Assembly (NCBI RefSeq): GCF_002954405.1
Contig: NZ_MQWC01000004.1
Location: forward strand, 3,598,668 to 3,662,667
Source of the DNA: Salinibacter sp. 10B
GTDB lineage: Bacteria > Bacteroidota > Rhodothermia > Rhodothermales > Salinibacteraceae
DNA: 64,000 bases
Direction of reading: 5' to 3'
Shown: piece by piece, positions 56,462 through 64,000 of the stretch
How the letters are laid out: every line of letters starts with the position of its first letter
Position numbering within the stretch: the first letter of the stretch is position 1
Translations under genes and position numbers: made by a program
Notes under the pieces: model-generated
Told to the model about the DNA's origin: nothing
Seen by the model: the letters and a program-made list of their open reading frames with translations, nothing else
Database searches by the model: none

Positions 56462-57253
56462 ATGGCTGATGCAACTGCCCATAGCGATCCTCCGGCTCCG
56501 CCCGAGATCGTTGCGCCAACGGACGCAATAGCCGTAAACGGCCAAAAGGTGACGTTTGCCTGGGAGTCGTCCCGGGAGGCGGATCGGTATCGTCTTCAGA
56601 TTGCCGAGACGGCCACGTTCGAGGAGTTGGTGCTTGACGAAGAAGTAGGGAACGAAACGGCCGTGACGGTGGGAAACCAGTTGCCGACGGACGGACAAAC
56701 GTTCTTCTGGCGGGTCGTTGCCGGGTCCTATGCGGGATGGGGAGAGCCCTCGTCTATTGAAAGCTTTACTGCCTCGACCGAGGAAGAGGCCGAGCAGGAT
56801 TTGTTGGCATCGTCGGACGCGGGTCCGGTAACGAAGCTCGCCCGGGCGGCCAAGCGGGAAGTGACACGACGGGTCTTTGAGTTTGAGGACCGCTTCGAGG
56901 AAGAAAAGGAGCGAGGGGTGGCGTACGAGGGAATTGCGGCGAGCCAGATTATGGCTATTGCACTGTCGATTCTCGTCGTCATCCTCGTCGCCGTCGTGGT
57001 GATCTTTGGCTGGTACGGACAAGTAGCACAGGAGACGAGGGCCGACGCGACCAGCACAGAGAACTACGAATTGCTTCAAGAGACCCGAACACAGCAGGAG
57101 GAGGTGCTCACGCAGTACGGCGTCGTGGACGAGGAGGAAGGAGTGTACCGCATTCCGATCGACCGGGCAATGGATGTCGTGGCAACAGAGGAGTACCAGC
57201 GATCGCAGGCTGAGAGCGGCGAGGTGGAGCCGATCTCCGAGGGCAGTGAGTAG
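56462..57253 (+). CDS. Fn3-like single-span membrane protein between actF and SCO
   Basis: A 263-residue protein. Residues about 10-105 look like a fibronectin-III-like beta-sandwich (PPEIVAPTDAIAVNGQKVTFAW, RYRLQIAETATF, TFFWRVVAG). A charged helical stretch follows, then one membrane helix (about 160-185, IMAIALSILVVILVAVVVIFGW) and a periplasmic tail with VDEEEGVYRIPIDRAMDVVA. Small membrane proteins with a GVxRIPIDRAM-type ending often precede SCO genes in ACIII/oxidase operons, where they are unassigned or called ActG. The Fn3-like part seems to be an addition. It ends 32 bases before the SCO start. ATG 56462 is used; the frame upstream to 56399 is not conserved. Confidence 0.65.
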   Translation: MADATAHSDPPAPPEIVAPTDAIAVNGQKVTFAWESSREADRYRLQIAETATFEELVLDEEVGNETAVTVGNQLPTDGQTFFWRVVAGSYAGWGEPSSIESFTASTEEEAEQDLLASSDAGPVTKLARAAKREVTRRVFEFEDRFEEEKERGVAYEGIAASQIMAIALSILVVILVAVVVIFGWYGQVAQETRADATSTENYELLQETRTQQEEVLTQYGVVDEEEGVYRIPIDRAMDVVATEEYQRSQAESGEVEPISEGSE

Positions 57254-57285
57254 CGGTGGGAGCTCCCATTCCATCCACCCGTAGT

Positions 57286-58137
57286 ATGATGCATTCGACA
57301 CGACATTGGAGCTGGGCCGCCCTACTCCTCGGCGTTGTTTTGGCGCTGGGGAGCATGGAGGTCCAGGCACAGCGCAGCAATCAGGAGCGTGACCAACTGA
57401 AGGGCGTGGGCATTGAGCGCCAGTTGGGCGACTCTGTGCCGACGGATCTCACGTTCCGCAATGAGTCAGGAGAGACGGTGACGCTGGGCCAGTACCTGGA
57501 TGGCAAAACGCCGGTGATTCTCAATCTGGTCTACCATGATTGCCCGATGCTGTGTGGGCTCATGCTCGATGGCTTTACAAGCTCGTTGAAGTCGCTAGAG
57601 TGGACCCCGGGCGAAGAGTTTCGGGTGCTCACGGTGAGCTTCAATCATCGAGAGGGATCCGAGATGGCTCGCCAGAAGAAGGAAACGTACGTTGAGCGAC
57701 TCGGTCGTCCCGACGCTGCCGAGGGATGGCATTTTCTTACGGGTGACAAGCAGACCATTCAGAAGCTCACGGACGCCGTTGGGTTCAACTTCCGATGGGT
57801 TGAGAAGAAGCAGGAGTACGCGCACCCGACCACTCAGATCTTTCTGAGCGGACGCGGCGTAGTGACGCGGTATATCTATGGAATTGAGGTTCCCGGAGGC
57901 GACGTGCGAAAGGCGCTCGTCGAAGCGTCGAACGGGGAGGTGGGGAATGCGATCGATCAGGCAGCAATGTACTGCTTCCAGTTCGATCCTGAGAAAAACA
58001 CCTACACTGCCGACGCCTTCAATCTTATGAAGATCGGCAGTGTGTTTACGGTCCTCCTACTCGGTGGGCTTCTCTTTGTCTTTTGGCGTCGAGAGCATGA
58101 GGAGCTCGAACAGTGGGAAGAACCGACAGCGGCGTGA
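57286..58137 (+). CDS. SCO1/SenC/PrrC-type copper chaperone for CuA
   Basis: A 283-residue membrane-associated protein. A signal peptide (ALLLGVVLALGSMEVQAQ) is followed by a thioredoxin-fold SCO domain with C86-P-M-L-C90 and His180 (HPTTQIF), the three copper ligands, and a C-terminal membrane helix (VFTVLLLGGLLFVFW) after the domain. SCO proteins deliver copper to the CuA site of oxidase subunit II. The gene lies directly upstream of coxB, consistent with that. Two adjacent ATGs (57286, 57289) are possible; a GTG at 57256 adds residues before the leader. A terminator-like hairpin follows at once. Confidence 0.93.
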   Translation: MMHSTRHWSWAALLLGVVLALGSMEVQAQRSNQERDQLKGVGIERQLGDSVPTDLTFRNESGETVTLGQYLDGKTPVILNLVYHDCPMLCGLMLDGFTSSLKSLEWTPGEEFRVLTVSFNHREGSEMARQKKETYVERLGRPDAAEGWHFLTGDKQTIQKLTDAVGFNFRWVEKKQEYAHPTTQIFLSGRGVVTRYIYGIEVPGGDVRKALVEASNGEVGNAIDQAAMYCFQFDPEKNTYTADAFNLMKIGSVFTVLLLGGLLFVFWRREHEELEQWEEPTAA

Positions 58138-58140
58138 TCT

Positions 58141-58174
58141 GAACCCCCGTTGGGGTTCTAACCGCTTCTTTTTT
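58141..58174 (+). terminator. Hairpin plus T-run between SCO and coxB
   Basis: GAACCCC (58141-58147) and GGGGTTC (58152-58158) pair around CGTT, then ten bases later a run of six T (58169-58174). It begins 3 bases after the SCO stop and 29 before coxB. The spacer before the T-run is longer than in ideal intrinsic terminators, so partial termination or attenuation is more likely than a full stop. Confidence 0.55.
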
Positions 58175-58202
58175 GCGCACTTTGAGACCACATTGATCCG
58201 AC

Positions 58203-59186
58203 ATGGGTGACTTTTGGCTACCAGAAGCCGCATCGTCTATCGCCCCGGAGGTGGATAGTCTATTCATCTTCGTGACGGTGGTAAGCCTGATCTTCCTGGT
58301 GGGAGTGACCGGGGCGATGCTGTATTTTGTGTACCGCTACCGTCGACAGCATCCGGGGGAGCGCCCCGCACCGGTTGAGGAAAGCCGGGCGCTGGAGATT
58401 TCCTGGATCGTCATCCCGACGATTCTAGTGCTTCTCGTCTTTAATTGGGGGTTTAAGAGCTACGTGAAGATGAACGTGACGCCCTCCGGCGCCTACGAAA
58501 TTCAAGCGCGGGCCCAGCAGTGGAATTTCCTGTTTGAGTACCCGAATGGCGTGACCACCGACACGCTGGTAATCCCACGGGGGAAGGAGGTGAAAATGAA
58601 AATGAGTAGCACCGACGTCCTCCACGGGTTTTACATCCCTGCTTTTCGGGTGAAGTATGACATCCTGCCAAATCGGTACACGTCCGTCTGGTTTAAGGCA
58701 ACGGAGCGGGGAGAGTATGACCTCTTCTGTACCGAATATTGTGGGCGGGACCACTCCGAGATGAACAAGGTCGTCCGGGTGGTGTCGCAGAAGGACTTTC
58801 AGGAGTGGCTGAAGAAGGCCGGGACGCCGAAAGACATCCCGCTGCCCAAACTGGGAGAACAGCTATATACCCAACGAGGATGTCAGTCCTGCCATAGCCT
58901 GGACGGCTCGCAGAAAGTGGGTCCCTCTTTCCAAGGACTCTACGGAACGGAGAACCATCAAATGACTGATGGATCAACGGTTACTGTTGATGAGAATTAT
59001 CTCCGGGAGTCGATTCTGAAACCGGAGGCAAAAGTCGTGCAGGGATATAACAATCTGATGCCGGGGTCCTACTCCGGTCTTTCCGAGCGGCAGCTGTCGG
59101 GTCTGATCGAGTTTATCAAGGAGCAGAGTGATAAGGATCCCCCGTCGAGTGATGCCCAGCAAAGTGCGTCCGCCGCTGCGGACTGA
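58203..59186 (+). CDS. coxB: caa3-type cytochrome c oxidase subunit II with fused cytochrome c
   Basis: A 327-residue subunit II. Two membrane helices (about 18-45 and 62-82) form the hairpin; the CuA domain has C176-T-E-Y-C180 and the following GRDHSEM with His and Met ligands, plus an upstream His in DVLHGFYIPAF. A cytochrome c domain is fused at the C-terminus: C227-Q-S-C-H231 and a later Met in GYNNLMPG. This fusion defines caa3 oxidases and lets the oxidase receive electrons directly from ACIII or cytochrome c. Length is normal. It precedes coxA by 76 bases. Confidence 0.96.
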   Translation: MGDFWLPEAASSIAPEVDSLFIFVTVVSLIFLVGVTGAMLYFVYRYRRQHPGERPAPVEESRALEISWIVIPTILVLLVFNWGFKSYVKMNVTPSGAYEIQARAQQWNFLFEYPNGVTTDTLVIPRGKEVKMKMSSTDVLHGFYIPAFRVKYDILPNRYTSVWFKATERGEYDLFCTEYCGRDHSEMNKVVRVVSQKDFQEWLKKAGTPKDIPLPKLGEQLYTQRGCQSCHSLDGSQKVGPSFQGLYGTENHQMTDGSTVTVDENYLRESILKPEAKVVQGYNNLMPGSYSGLSERQLSGLIEFIKEQSDKDPPSSDAQQSASAAAD

Positions 59187-59262
59187 CGACGGGAAGGGCG
59201 CCTCCCCGTAAGGATTGCAGAGCATTAAACACCACTTTCCTCACATACGACACTGAGGAGCT

Positions 59263-60990
59263 ATGAGCACAGACACCCACACCGCTACAGCGACCGAGGA
59301 GCATTCGGATGAGGACGTCAACTACCTGAATCATGAAACCGGTCTGTGGTCGTGGCTCTCGACGAAGGACCACAAGCGGATCGGTATTCTGTACTGCATC
59401 TCGCTTGCGGCCGTGTTTCTCGTCGCGGGAGTCCTTGCGATTCTCATGCGACTGGAACTCAGCGGGCCCGACGCCACCATCATGGAGAATGACACCTATA
59501 ACCAGGTGTTTACGATGCACGGCATTATGATGGTGTTCTTGTTCCTAGTGCCATCGATTCCGGCCATTCTGGGCAACTTCGTCTTACCGATGCAGATCGG
59601 GGCGAAAGATGTGGCCTTCCCGAAACTGAACCTTGCCTCGTGGTACGTTTACATGGCGGGGGCCATCCTGACCGTAGCGGCAGTGTACTTTGGTGGGGTG
59701 GATACCGGATGGACGTTCTACACACCGTACTCGAAGGCCACGGGCGGGGGCGTCATGTGGATGACGTCGGCCATATTTGTGGCGGGCTTTGCGTCGATCT
59801 TTACGGGCATTAACTTCATCGTCACGATCCATAAGATGCGGGCACCGGGCATGACGTGGAATCGTCTGCCGCTCTTCGTGTGGGGGCTCTACGCCACCAG
59901 TATCGTACAGGTGCTCGCCACGCCGGTGATCGGCATCACGATGTTGCTGCTCATTCTGGAGCAGACGCTGCAGATCGGCATCTTTGATCCGGCCCTCGGG
60001 GGCGATCCGGTGCTCTTCCAGCACTTCTTCTGGTTCTACAGCCACCCGGCAGTGTACATCATGATTCTTCCGGCGTTTGGAATCATGTCCGAGCTCATTA
60101 CGACGTTCTCGCGCTCACGGATCTTTGGCTACCGGGCCATTGCGCTTTCGTCGGTTGCGATCGCGATGCTCGGCTTCCTGGTGTGGGGCCACCACATGTT
60201 CGTGAGCGGTCAGTCGGTCGTGTCCTCGATTGTTTTCTCGCTCATCACGTACTTGATCGGTATCCCCTCGGGCATTAAGGTCTTCAACTGGGTCGCGACC
60301 CTGTACAAGGGATCGATCTGGCTACAGACGCCGATGCTCTACGCCCTGAGCTTCCTCTTCTTGTTCTCGATTGGTGGCTTTACGGGCATCATGGTCGGCG
60401 TGCTGGCCGTGGACGTGCACCTGCACGATACCTACTACATCGTGTCGCACTTCCACTACGTCATGATGGGGGGGTCGGTTGTGGCGCTCCTGGGCGGCAT
60501 GCACTACTGGTGGCCGAAGATTACGGGGCGGCTCTACAACGAGACGCTCGGAAAGATCGCCGCTGGTCTCGTGTTTGTGGGCTTCAATCTCACGTTCTTT
60601 CCGCAGCTTGTGCTCGGGTCGCGGGGCATGCCTCGCCGCTACGCTACGTATCTGGAGCGGTTTACCGACCTGCATCAACTGTCCACCGTGGGATCCTGGG
60701 TGCTGGGCGCGGGGCTCTTCCTCGTTCTCGGGTACGCGCTCTGGTCCCTGGCCTACGGGGAGAAGGCTCCACAGAACCCCTGGGGTGCCGCAACGCTAGA
60801 ATGGACCAACGTGGCGGCCATTCCTGATCCACACAACTTTAAGCGCACGCCGCTTATTACCCGCGGGCCGTACGACTTTCATCTGGCCGACGAGGTGTTC
60901 GGGGGCGGCGACGGTGAAGTGGACGGGCATGACATCCGGGTTCCCGAAGCGGTGCCGTCGGCCCCAGCCTCTGAAGAGCCGACTGCGTAA
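59263..60990 (+). CDS. coxA: Cytochrome c oxidase subunit I, A2-type (YSHP)
   Basis: A 575-residue haem-copper oxidase catalytic subunit with 12 helices. Ligands are visible: HGIMMVF with the low-spin haem His, Y259-S260-H261-P262 in [14 protein letters not shown] with CuB His261 and cross-linked Tyr265, HH in [10 protein letters not shown], and the [14 protein letters not shown] motif with haem a3 and a histidines. Subfamily A1 has Glu in the position two after His-Pro (GHPEV); here it is YSHPAV, the A2-type alternative proton path known from R. marinus caa3. It pumps protons while reducing oxygen to water. Extra acidic C-terminal tail of about 50 residues. Confidence 0.97.
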   Translation: MSTDTHTATATEEHSDEDVNYLNHETGLWSWLSTKDHKRIGILYCISLAAVFLVAGVLAILMRLELSGPDATIMENDTYNQVFTMHGIMMVFLFLVPSIPAILGNFVLPMQIGAKDVAFPKLNLASWYVYMAGAILTVAAVYFGGVDTGWTFYTPYSKATGGGVMWMTSAIFVAGFASIFTGINFIVTIHKMRAPGMTWNRLPLFVWGLYATSIVQVLATPVIGITMLLLILEQTLQIGIFDPALGGDPVLFQHFFWFYSHPAVYIMILPAFGIMSELITTFSRSRIFGYRAIALSSVAIAMLGFLVWGHHMFVSGQSVVSSIVFSLITYLIGIPSGIKVFNWVATLYKGSIWLQTPMLYALSFLFLFSIGGFTGIMVGVLAVDVHLHDTYYIVSHFHYVMMGGSVVALLGGMHYWWPKITGRLYNETLGKIAAGLVFVGFNLTFFPQLVLGSRGMPRRYATYLERFTDLHQLSTVGSWVLGAGLFLVLGYALWSLAYGEKAPQNPWGAATLEWTNVAAIPDPHNFKRTPLITRGPYDFHLADEVFGGGDGEVDGHDIRVPEAVPSAPASEEPTA

Positions 60991-61091
60991 TTTCCTGTTC
61001 TCGTGTCCTTTGAATTTCCTCTGCCGCTTGGGCCCGACGCACGAGCACGCGCGCTGGGCCTCCGGTAGACTCACGCGAGCCCTATTTGCTC

Positions 61092-61799
61092 ATGGCTACT
61101 GAAACTGAGACGGCGCCGGCGCCTGCCACGACAGACGTCGACCACGATCACGACCATCCCGATCATTTGGAGCACCACTTCGTCTCGTCGGAGCAACAGT
61201 TCGACTCGGCGAAGTTGGGCATGTGGCTCTTTCTGATCACGGAGGTGCTGCTGTTTAGCGGCATGTTTGTGGCCTATGCCGTGTACCGGCAGTGGCACCC
61301 CGAGGCATTCGTGGAGGCCAGTTCCACGCTCAATGTCACCCTTGGAACCATCAACACGGTGGTTCTGCTCACCTCCTCCTTGACAGTTGCTCTGTCAATC
61401 CACTACATCCAGCTGGACAAGGTTAAAAAGTCCATTTACAGTCTCGTGGCGACCATTGGGCTGGCTGGGGGATTCATGGTGATCAAGTACTTCGAGTACA
61501 TGTCCAAGTTTGAGCACGGGGCGTTTCCCGGGGGGCTCTTCGACCCGCACGGCGGTCACTACGAACATCTTGCCCAGGTGCCTTACGCACCTCAGTTCTT
61601 CAGCATCTACTTCGTGATGACAGGGATTCACGGCCTCCACGTTGTGATTGGGATGGCCGTGATCGGCTGGGTAGCGTTCCGGGCATGGCAGGGAGCGTTC
61701 AGCAGTGAGTACTACACGCCCATTGAGCTTACGGGGCTGTACTGGCACCTGGTAGATATCGTCTGGATTTTCCTCTTCCCGATGCTGTACCTCATCTAG
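61092..61799 (+). CDS. coxC: Cytochrome c oxidase subunit III
   Basis: A 235-residue membrane subunit with about five helices (FDSAKLGMWLFLITEVLLFSGM, NVTLGTINTVVLLTSSLTVALS, GLAGGFMVIKYFEYMSKFEHG in part, HGLHVVIGMAVIGWVAF, and GLYWHLVDIVWIFLFPMLYLI). The family ending YWHLVDIVWIFLFPMLYL is exact. A His/Asp-rich N-terminus (DVDHDHDHPDHLEHH) precedes the first helix. A TTG at 61086 would add two residues; the ATG at 61092 is preferred. It follows coxA by 101 bases and precedes the subunit IV gene by 89. Confidence 0.95.
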   Translation: MATETETAPAPATTDVDHDHDHPDHLEHHFVSSEQQFDSAKLGMWLFLITEVLLFSGMFVAYAVYRQWHPEAFVEASSTLNVTLGTINTVVLLTSSLTVALSIHYIQLDKVKKSIYSLVATIGLAGGFMVIKYFEYMSKFEHGAFPGGLFDPHGGHYEHLAQVPYAPQFFSIYFVMTGIHGLHVVIGMAVIGWVAFRAWQGAFSSEYYTPIELTGLYWHLVDIVWIFLFPMLYLI

Positions 61800-61888
61800 T
61801 CGTAGGGCACTCAACCGCAGCAGTCGTCGTTGGGGATTTCCCAGGCCGGCATCACTCCGTTTTCCGAATTTCGACTTTCCGACGCTCC

Positions 61889-62347
61889 ATGTCCGACGAT
61901 CACCACGTACTTCCGAAAGACACGCTGTTCAAGGTCTTTGGCGGATTGATCGTCCTGACCGCCCTCACCGTTGGGGTTGCCTACGTGCCCCTCGGGCCGC
62001 TTGGCGTACCAGTTGCGATTGGCATTGCAGCGGCGAAGGCGACCCTGGTGGTGCTCTTCTTCATGGCTTTGAAGTACGATAATCCGGTCAATGCCCTAAC
62101 ATTCACCATCGGCATCATCATGGTGGTGGTCTTTATTACGTTCACGATGTTTGATACGGCCTTTCGGGGCGACTTGGGCAACGTGACGCCACAGACGGTA
62201 CAAGAAATCGAGCGCGAGCAGGAAGCGGCCCAGCAGGAAATGGACCAGATAAATCCGGAGAATCTGCGCGTGGCACCGGCCGACTATCCCGACCAGCAGG
62301 GCGCAGGGGGCAATTCCGCCGAAGGTGGAGGGGACGAGAGCCAGTAG
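61889..62347 (+). CDS. coxD: Cytochrome c oxidase subunit IV-like protein
   Basis: A 152-residue small membrane subunit of the bacterial COX4 type: three short membrane helices (FGGLIVLTALTVGVAYVPLG, PVAIGIAAAKATLVVLFFMAL, FTIGIIMVVVFITFTMFD), the middle one with the KATLVVLFFMALKYDNP word typical of the family. After residue 95 a soluble Gln/Glu-rich tail of about 55 residues is unusual and may be a lineage-specific extension. It stabilises the oxidase complex and has no catalytic role. Confidence 0.88.
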   Translation: MSDDHHVLPKDTLFKVFGGLIVLTALTVGVAYVPLGPLGVPVAIGIAAAKATLVVLFFMALKYDNPVNALTFTIGIIMVVVFITFTMFDTAFRGDLGNVTPQTVQEIEREQEAAQQEMDQINPENLRVAPADYPDQQGAGGNSAEGGGDESQ

Positions 62348-62476
62348 GCGCACCTATGAGAAGAGAGTCGTCCCTATTCTTTCACAGTCTTCCGGGTACG
62401 GTCCGAACAATGAAGGTTTTGTGTGGTTGATACACAAAACCGCTTCCACTTATCACAACAGTAACGAGCAGGGTCC

Positions 62477-62779
62477 ATGTCTCCTCTCTTCTTCGTCATC
62501 ATCGGGCCGGTGCTGGTGTTTCTGCTCGTCTGGGCCGCCGCGACCGCGTACCGCCTCTATTTTCCGGAACACCCCCTTCCCTTTGAGTTCGATCCCGTTG
62601 TGAAGCGGGAAGAAGCAACCTCGAACGGGAGGAGTGTCCCTGTAGGCGTCCGTGAAATTCGAGCCGACCAGCGTCGAGAACGACGGCAGGAAGACGTGAC
62701 CATCTACAATTACGCATGGGGCGCCTCGGGGGGAGTGCCAGACTCCTGGCGGGAAGATCTTTGGAAACGGCGGAATTAG
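62477..62779 (+). CDS. Small single-span membrane protein at the end of the oxidase operon
   Basis: A 100-residue protein with one N-terminal membrane helix (LFFVIIGPVLVFLLVWAAATAYRLYF) and a charged soluble part rich in Arg/Glu. I do not recognise a family. Its position, 129 bases after subunit IV and before a convergent gene, suggests an oxidase accessory or an unassigned caa3 subunit. The ATG opens directly on the helix, which supports the start and the reality of the gene. Confidence 0.6.
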   Translation: MSPLFFVIIGPVLVFLLVWAAATAYRLYFPEHPLPFEFDPVVKREEATSNGRSVPVGVREIRADQRRERRQEDVTIYNYAWGASGGVPDSWREDLWKRRN

Positions 62780-62812
62780 GTTCCAGTCTTCCGCTACGTT
62801 GTACCACCGGCG

Positions 62813-63421
62813 TCATTCTGTTGGGAGGTCTGCGGTGTCAATGGCTCCGCTCAGAAACGACGCAATGGTTTCGGAAGGGGCAGACGCGGGGCTTGTTTCT
62901 GCGTTGAGGGAGGAGTACACCACCTTGGCAACGTGGCAGGGGGTGCCGTGTTGGGCCGCTACGTAGGCGACAGCATAACTCGTGCTGTCACGCACATCAG
63001 CCAGGCGCGCCCAGTAGTTTAGAGAGTCGTCTTCCCCGTTCGGCGTGTGATCTTGACTCACCAGCGTGCCCTCTCTTTCTACATCGTAGGGACAGCTGAG
63101 AGGCATGCGGGGGTACGTGGGGGCGTCCAGTTCAACGCGATCTCCTTCAAGAACGAAGGAGGCCCCAACGACGGTGTCCACCGAAACGTCGGCACTGAGA
63201 GCCGTACATCGCCCTGTGTGAATCAGTGTATCGGGGTCATGTGATTGGAGGAGGCGCTCCGTGGCGAGCGTGGCTTTGATTTTTCCCGGCCCAGTGACGA
63301 CAACCAGTAGATTGCCAAGTGGGAGGGGCGTGTCCTCTTCCAGCCGATCGGTGCGGCCGGCCGTGTGCTGCTGGAGGAAGGTCGTGGCGTCATCGGGGGT
63401 CGTGAAGACAATTCCAAGCAT
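62813..63421 (-). CDS. Nucleoside-phosphorylase-fold protein, short form
   Basis: A 202-residue protein with features of the PNP/MTA-SAH nucleosidase superfamily: LLVVVTGPGKIKATLATERLL (first half is a PGKxxA substrate loop), LIHTGRCTALSADVSVDTVVG as the equivalent of the TGxAGGL region, and DVRDSTSYAVAYVA near the catalytic Glu position. It is shorter than usual, and the usual M-E acid pair is not obvious (DSTSYA where family members have DMEGxA), so activity is doubtful. It converges on the respiratory operon and is divergent from metF. Confidence 0.6.
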   Translation of the reverse strand: MLGIVFTTPDDATTFLQQHTAGRTDRLEEDTPLPLGNLLVVVTGPGKIKATLATERLLQSHDPDTLIHTGRCTALSADVSVDTVVGASFVLEGDRVELDAPTYPRMPLSCPYDVEREGTLVSQDHTPNGEDDSLNYWARLADVRDSTSYAVAYVAAQHGTPCHVAKVVYSSLNAETSPASAPSETIASFLSGAIDTADLPTE

Positions 63422-63512
63422 TGAACACCCGTGGTTGTGGAAGGTATGATAGGCGGTTATAGAAGACCGTCTCCGTAATCAAGCCAACGGCTCATTGAAA
63501 ATCACGCATCGC

Positions 63513-64000
63513 ATGAAGGTTACTGAGCACCTGGAGCGAGCGTCGGATACACTGATCTCCTACGAAATTATTCCGCCGAAGCGTGGAGGATCAGCAGAGC
63601 AAATGCTTGATGTGGTGGAGGAGTTAATGCCGTTTGATCCACCATTCATTGACGTGACGAGCCACTCGGCAGAGGTGTCGTACGAGCAAACCGATGACGG
63701 CACCTGGGAGCGTTGCATCGAGCGGAAACGGCCCGGGACTCTTGGGCTCTGCGCGGCCATTGAAGCGCGGTTCGACATCGACACGGTGCCGCACCTGTTG
63801 TGCCGAGGGTTTACCCGAGAAGAAACAGAGGATGCTCTCATTGAACTCAACTACCTGGGGATCGACAATGTCCTGGGCATTCGAGGGGACGAGACCGGGT
63901 TTAAGAAGCCGATTGACGGCGGTCGGTCGCGCAACGAGTATGCCGTGGATCTCGTCCGACAAATCGAAGATATGAATAACGGGCGGTATCTTGAAGACCT
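63513..64000 (+). CDS. metF: Methylenetetrahydrofolate reductase, N-terminal part
   Basis: The first 162 codons of a gene that runs past the window. The protein reduces 5,10-methylene-THF to 5-methyl-THF for methionine synthesis, using FAD. The opening TLISYEIIPPKRGGSAEQ carries the catalytic Glu region (EIIPPK) and is followed by DPPFIDVTSHSAEVSYE, the first His/Tyr strand, HLLCRGFTREETEDALIEL and GIDNVLGIRGDE, all MetF signatures. The start ATG at 63513 is 91 bases from the divergent nucleoside-phosphorylase-like gene. The end of the gene is not seen. Confidence 0.93.
   Translation, partial: MKVTEHLERASDTLISYEIIPPKRGGSAEQMLDVVEELMPFDPPFIDVTSHSAEVSYEQTDDGTWERCIERKRPGTLGLCAAIEARFDIDTVPHLLCRGFTREETEDALIELNYLGIDNVLGIRGDETGFKKPIDGGRSRNEYAVDLVRQIEDMNNGRYLED

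Overview
The window looks like part of the chromosome of a halophilic or marine member of the Rhodothermota (Salinibacter/Rhodothermus relatives). The reasons are an alternative complex III operon joined to a caa3-type oxidase, an A2-type (YSHP) oxidase subunit I, acidic high-GC proteins, surface proteins with a C-terminal sorting module typical of the group, and a general lack of Shine-Dalgarno sequences. This is inference; no 16S rRNA or other marker is present. I found no tRNA, rRNA, CRISPR array or complete insertion sequence.

Layout. 1-5.7 kb: the tail of a methyltransferase, then ilvD and cimA (branched-chain amino acids through citramalate), two small proteins and a thioredoxin-TPR protein. 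6-15.5 kb: a hotdog thioesterase, an Fe(II)/2-oxoglutarate (PhyH-type) dioxygenase divergent from an AraC regulator with a palindrome between them, a nucleoside phosphorylase (MTAP type) with an MtnK/APH-fold kinase, an Oar-like TonB receptor, and DUF2064 and DUF3047 proteins. 15.7-25 kb: a 1079-residue P-loop ATPase paired with an MscS channel, an MFS exporter, a CcmF-type haem lyase and a DUF3177 membrane protein. 25-29.2 kb: an RlpA lipoprotein, an HDAC-fold deacetylase, a frameshifted relic of a secreted protein, a YbgC-type thioesterase and accA.

29.7-47.5 kb is the most unusual part. All genes are on the plus strand: an FHA protein with a C-terminal region like type VI secretion FHA proteins, a membrane Ser/Thr kinase with PEGA domains outside, a 165-bp MITE-like element, two CsgG/TPR proteins, a 3099-residue VCBS/Ig/cadherin-like surface protein, and an outer-membrane beta-barrel. 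I read this as a candidate phospho-regulated cell-surface system.

47.9-62.8 kb is a respiratory operon: actABCDEF, an Fn3-like single-span protein, a SCO copper chaperone, coxB with fused cytochrome c, coxA, coxC, coxD and a small membrane protein. Quinol electrons would pass through ACIII to cytochrome c and on to the caa3 oxidase; SCO would load CuA and CcmF would attach haem c. The window ends with a nucleoside-phosphorylase-like gene and the start of metF.
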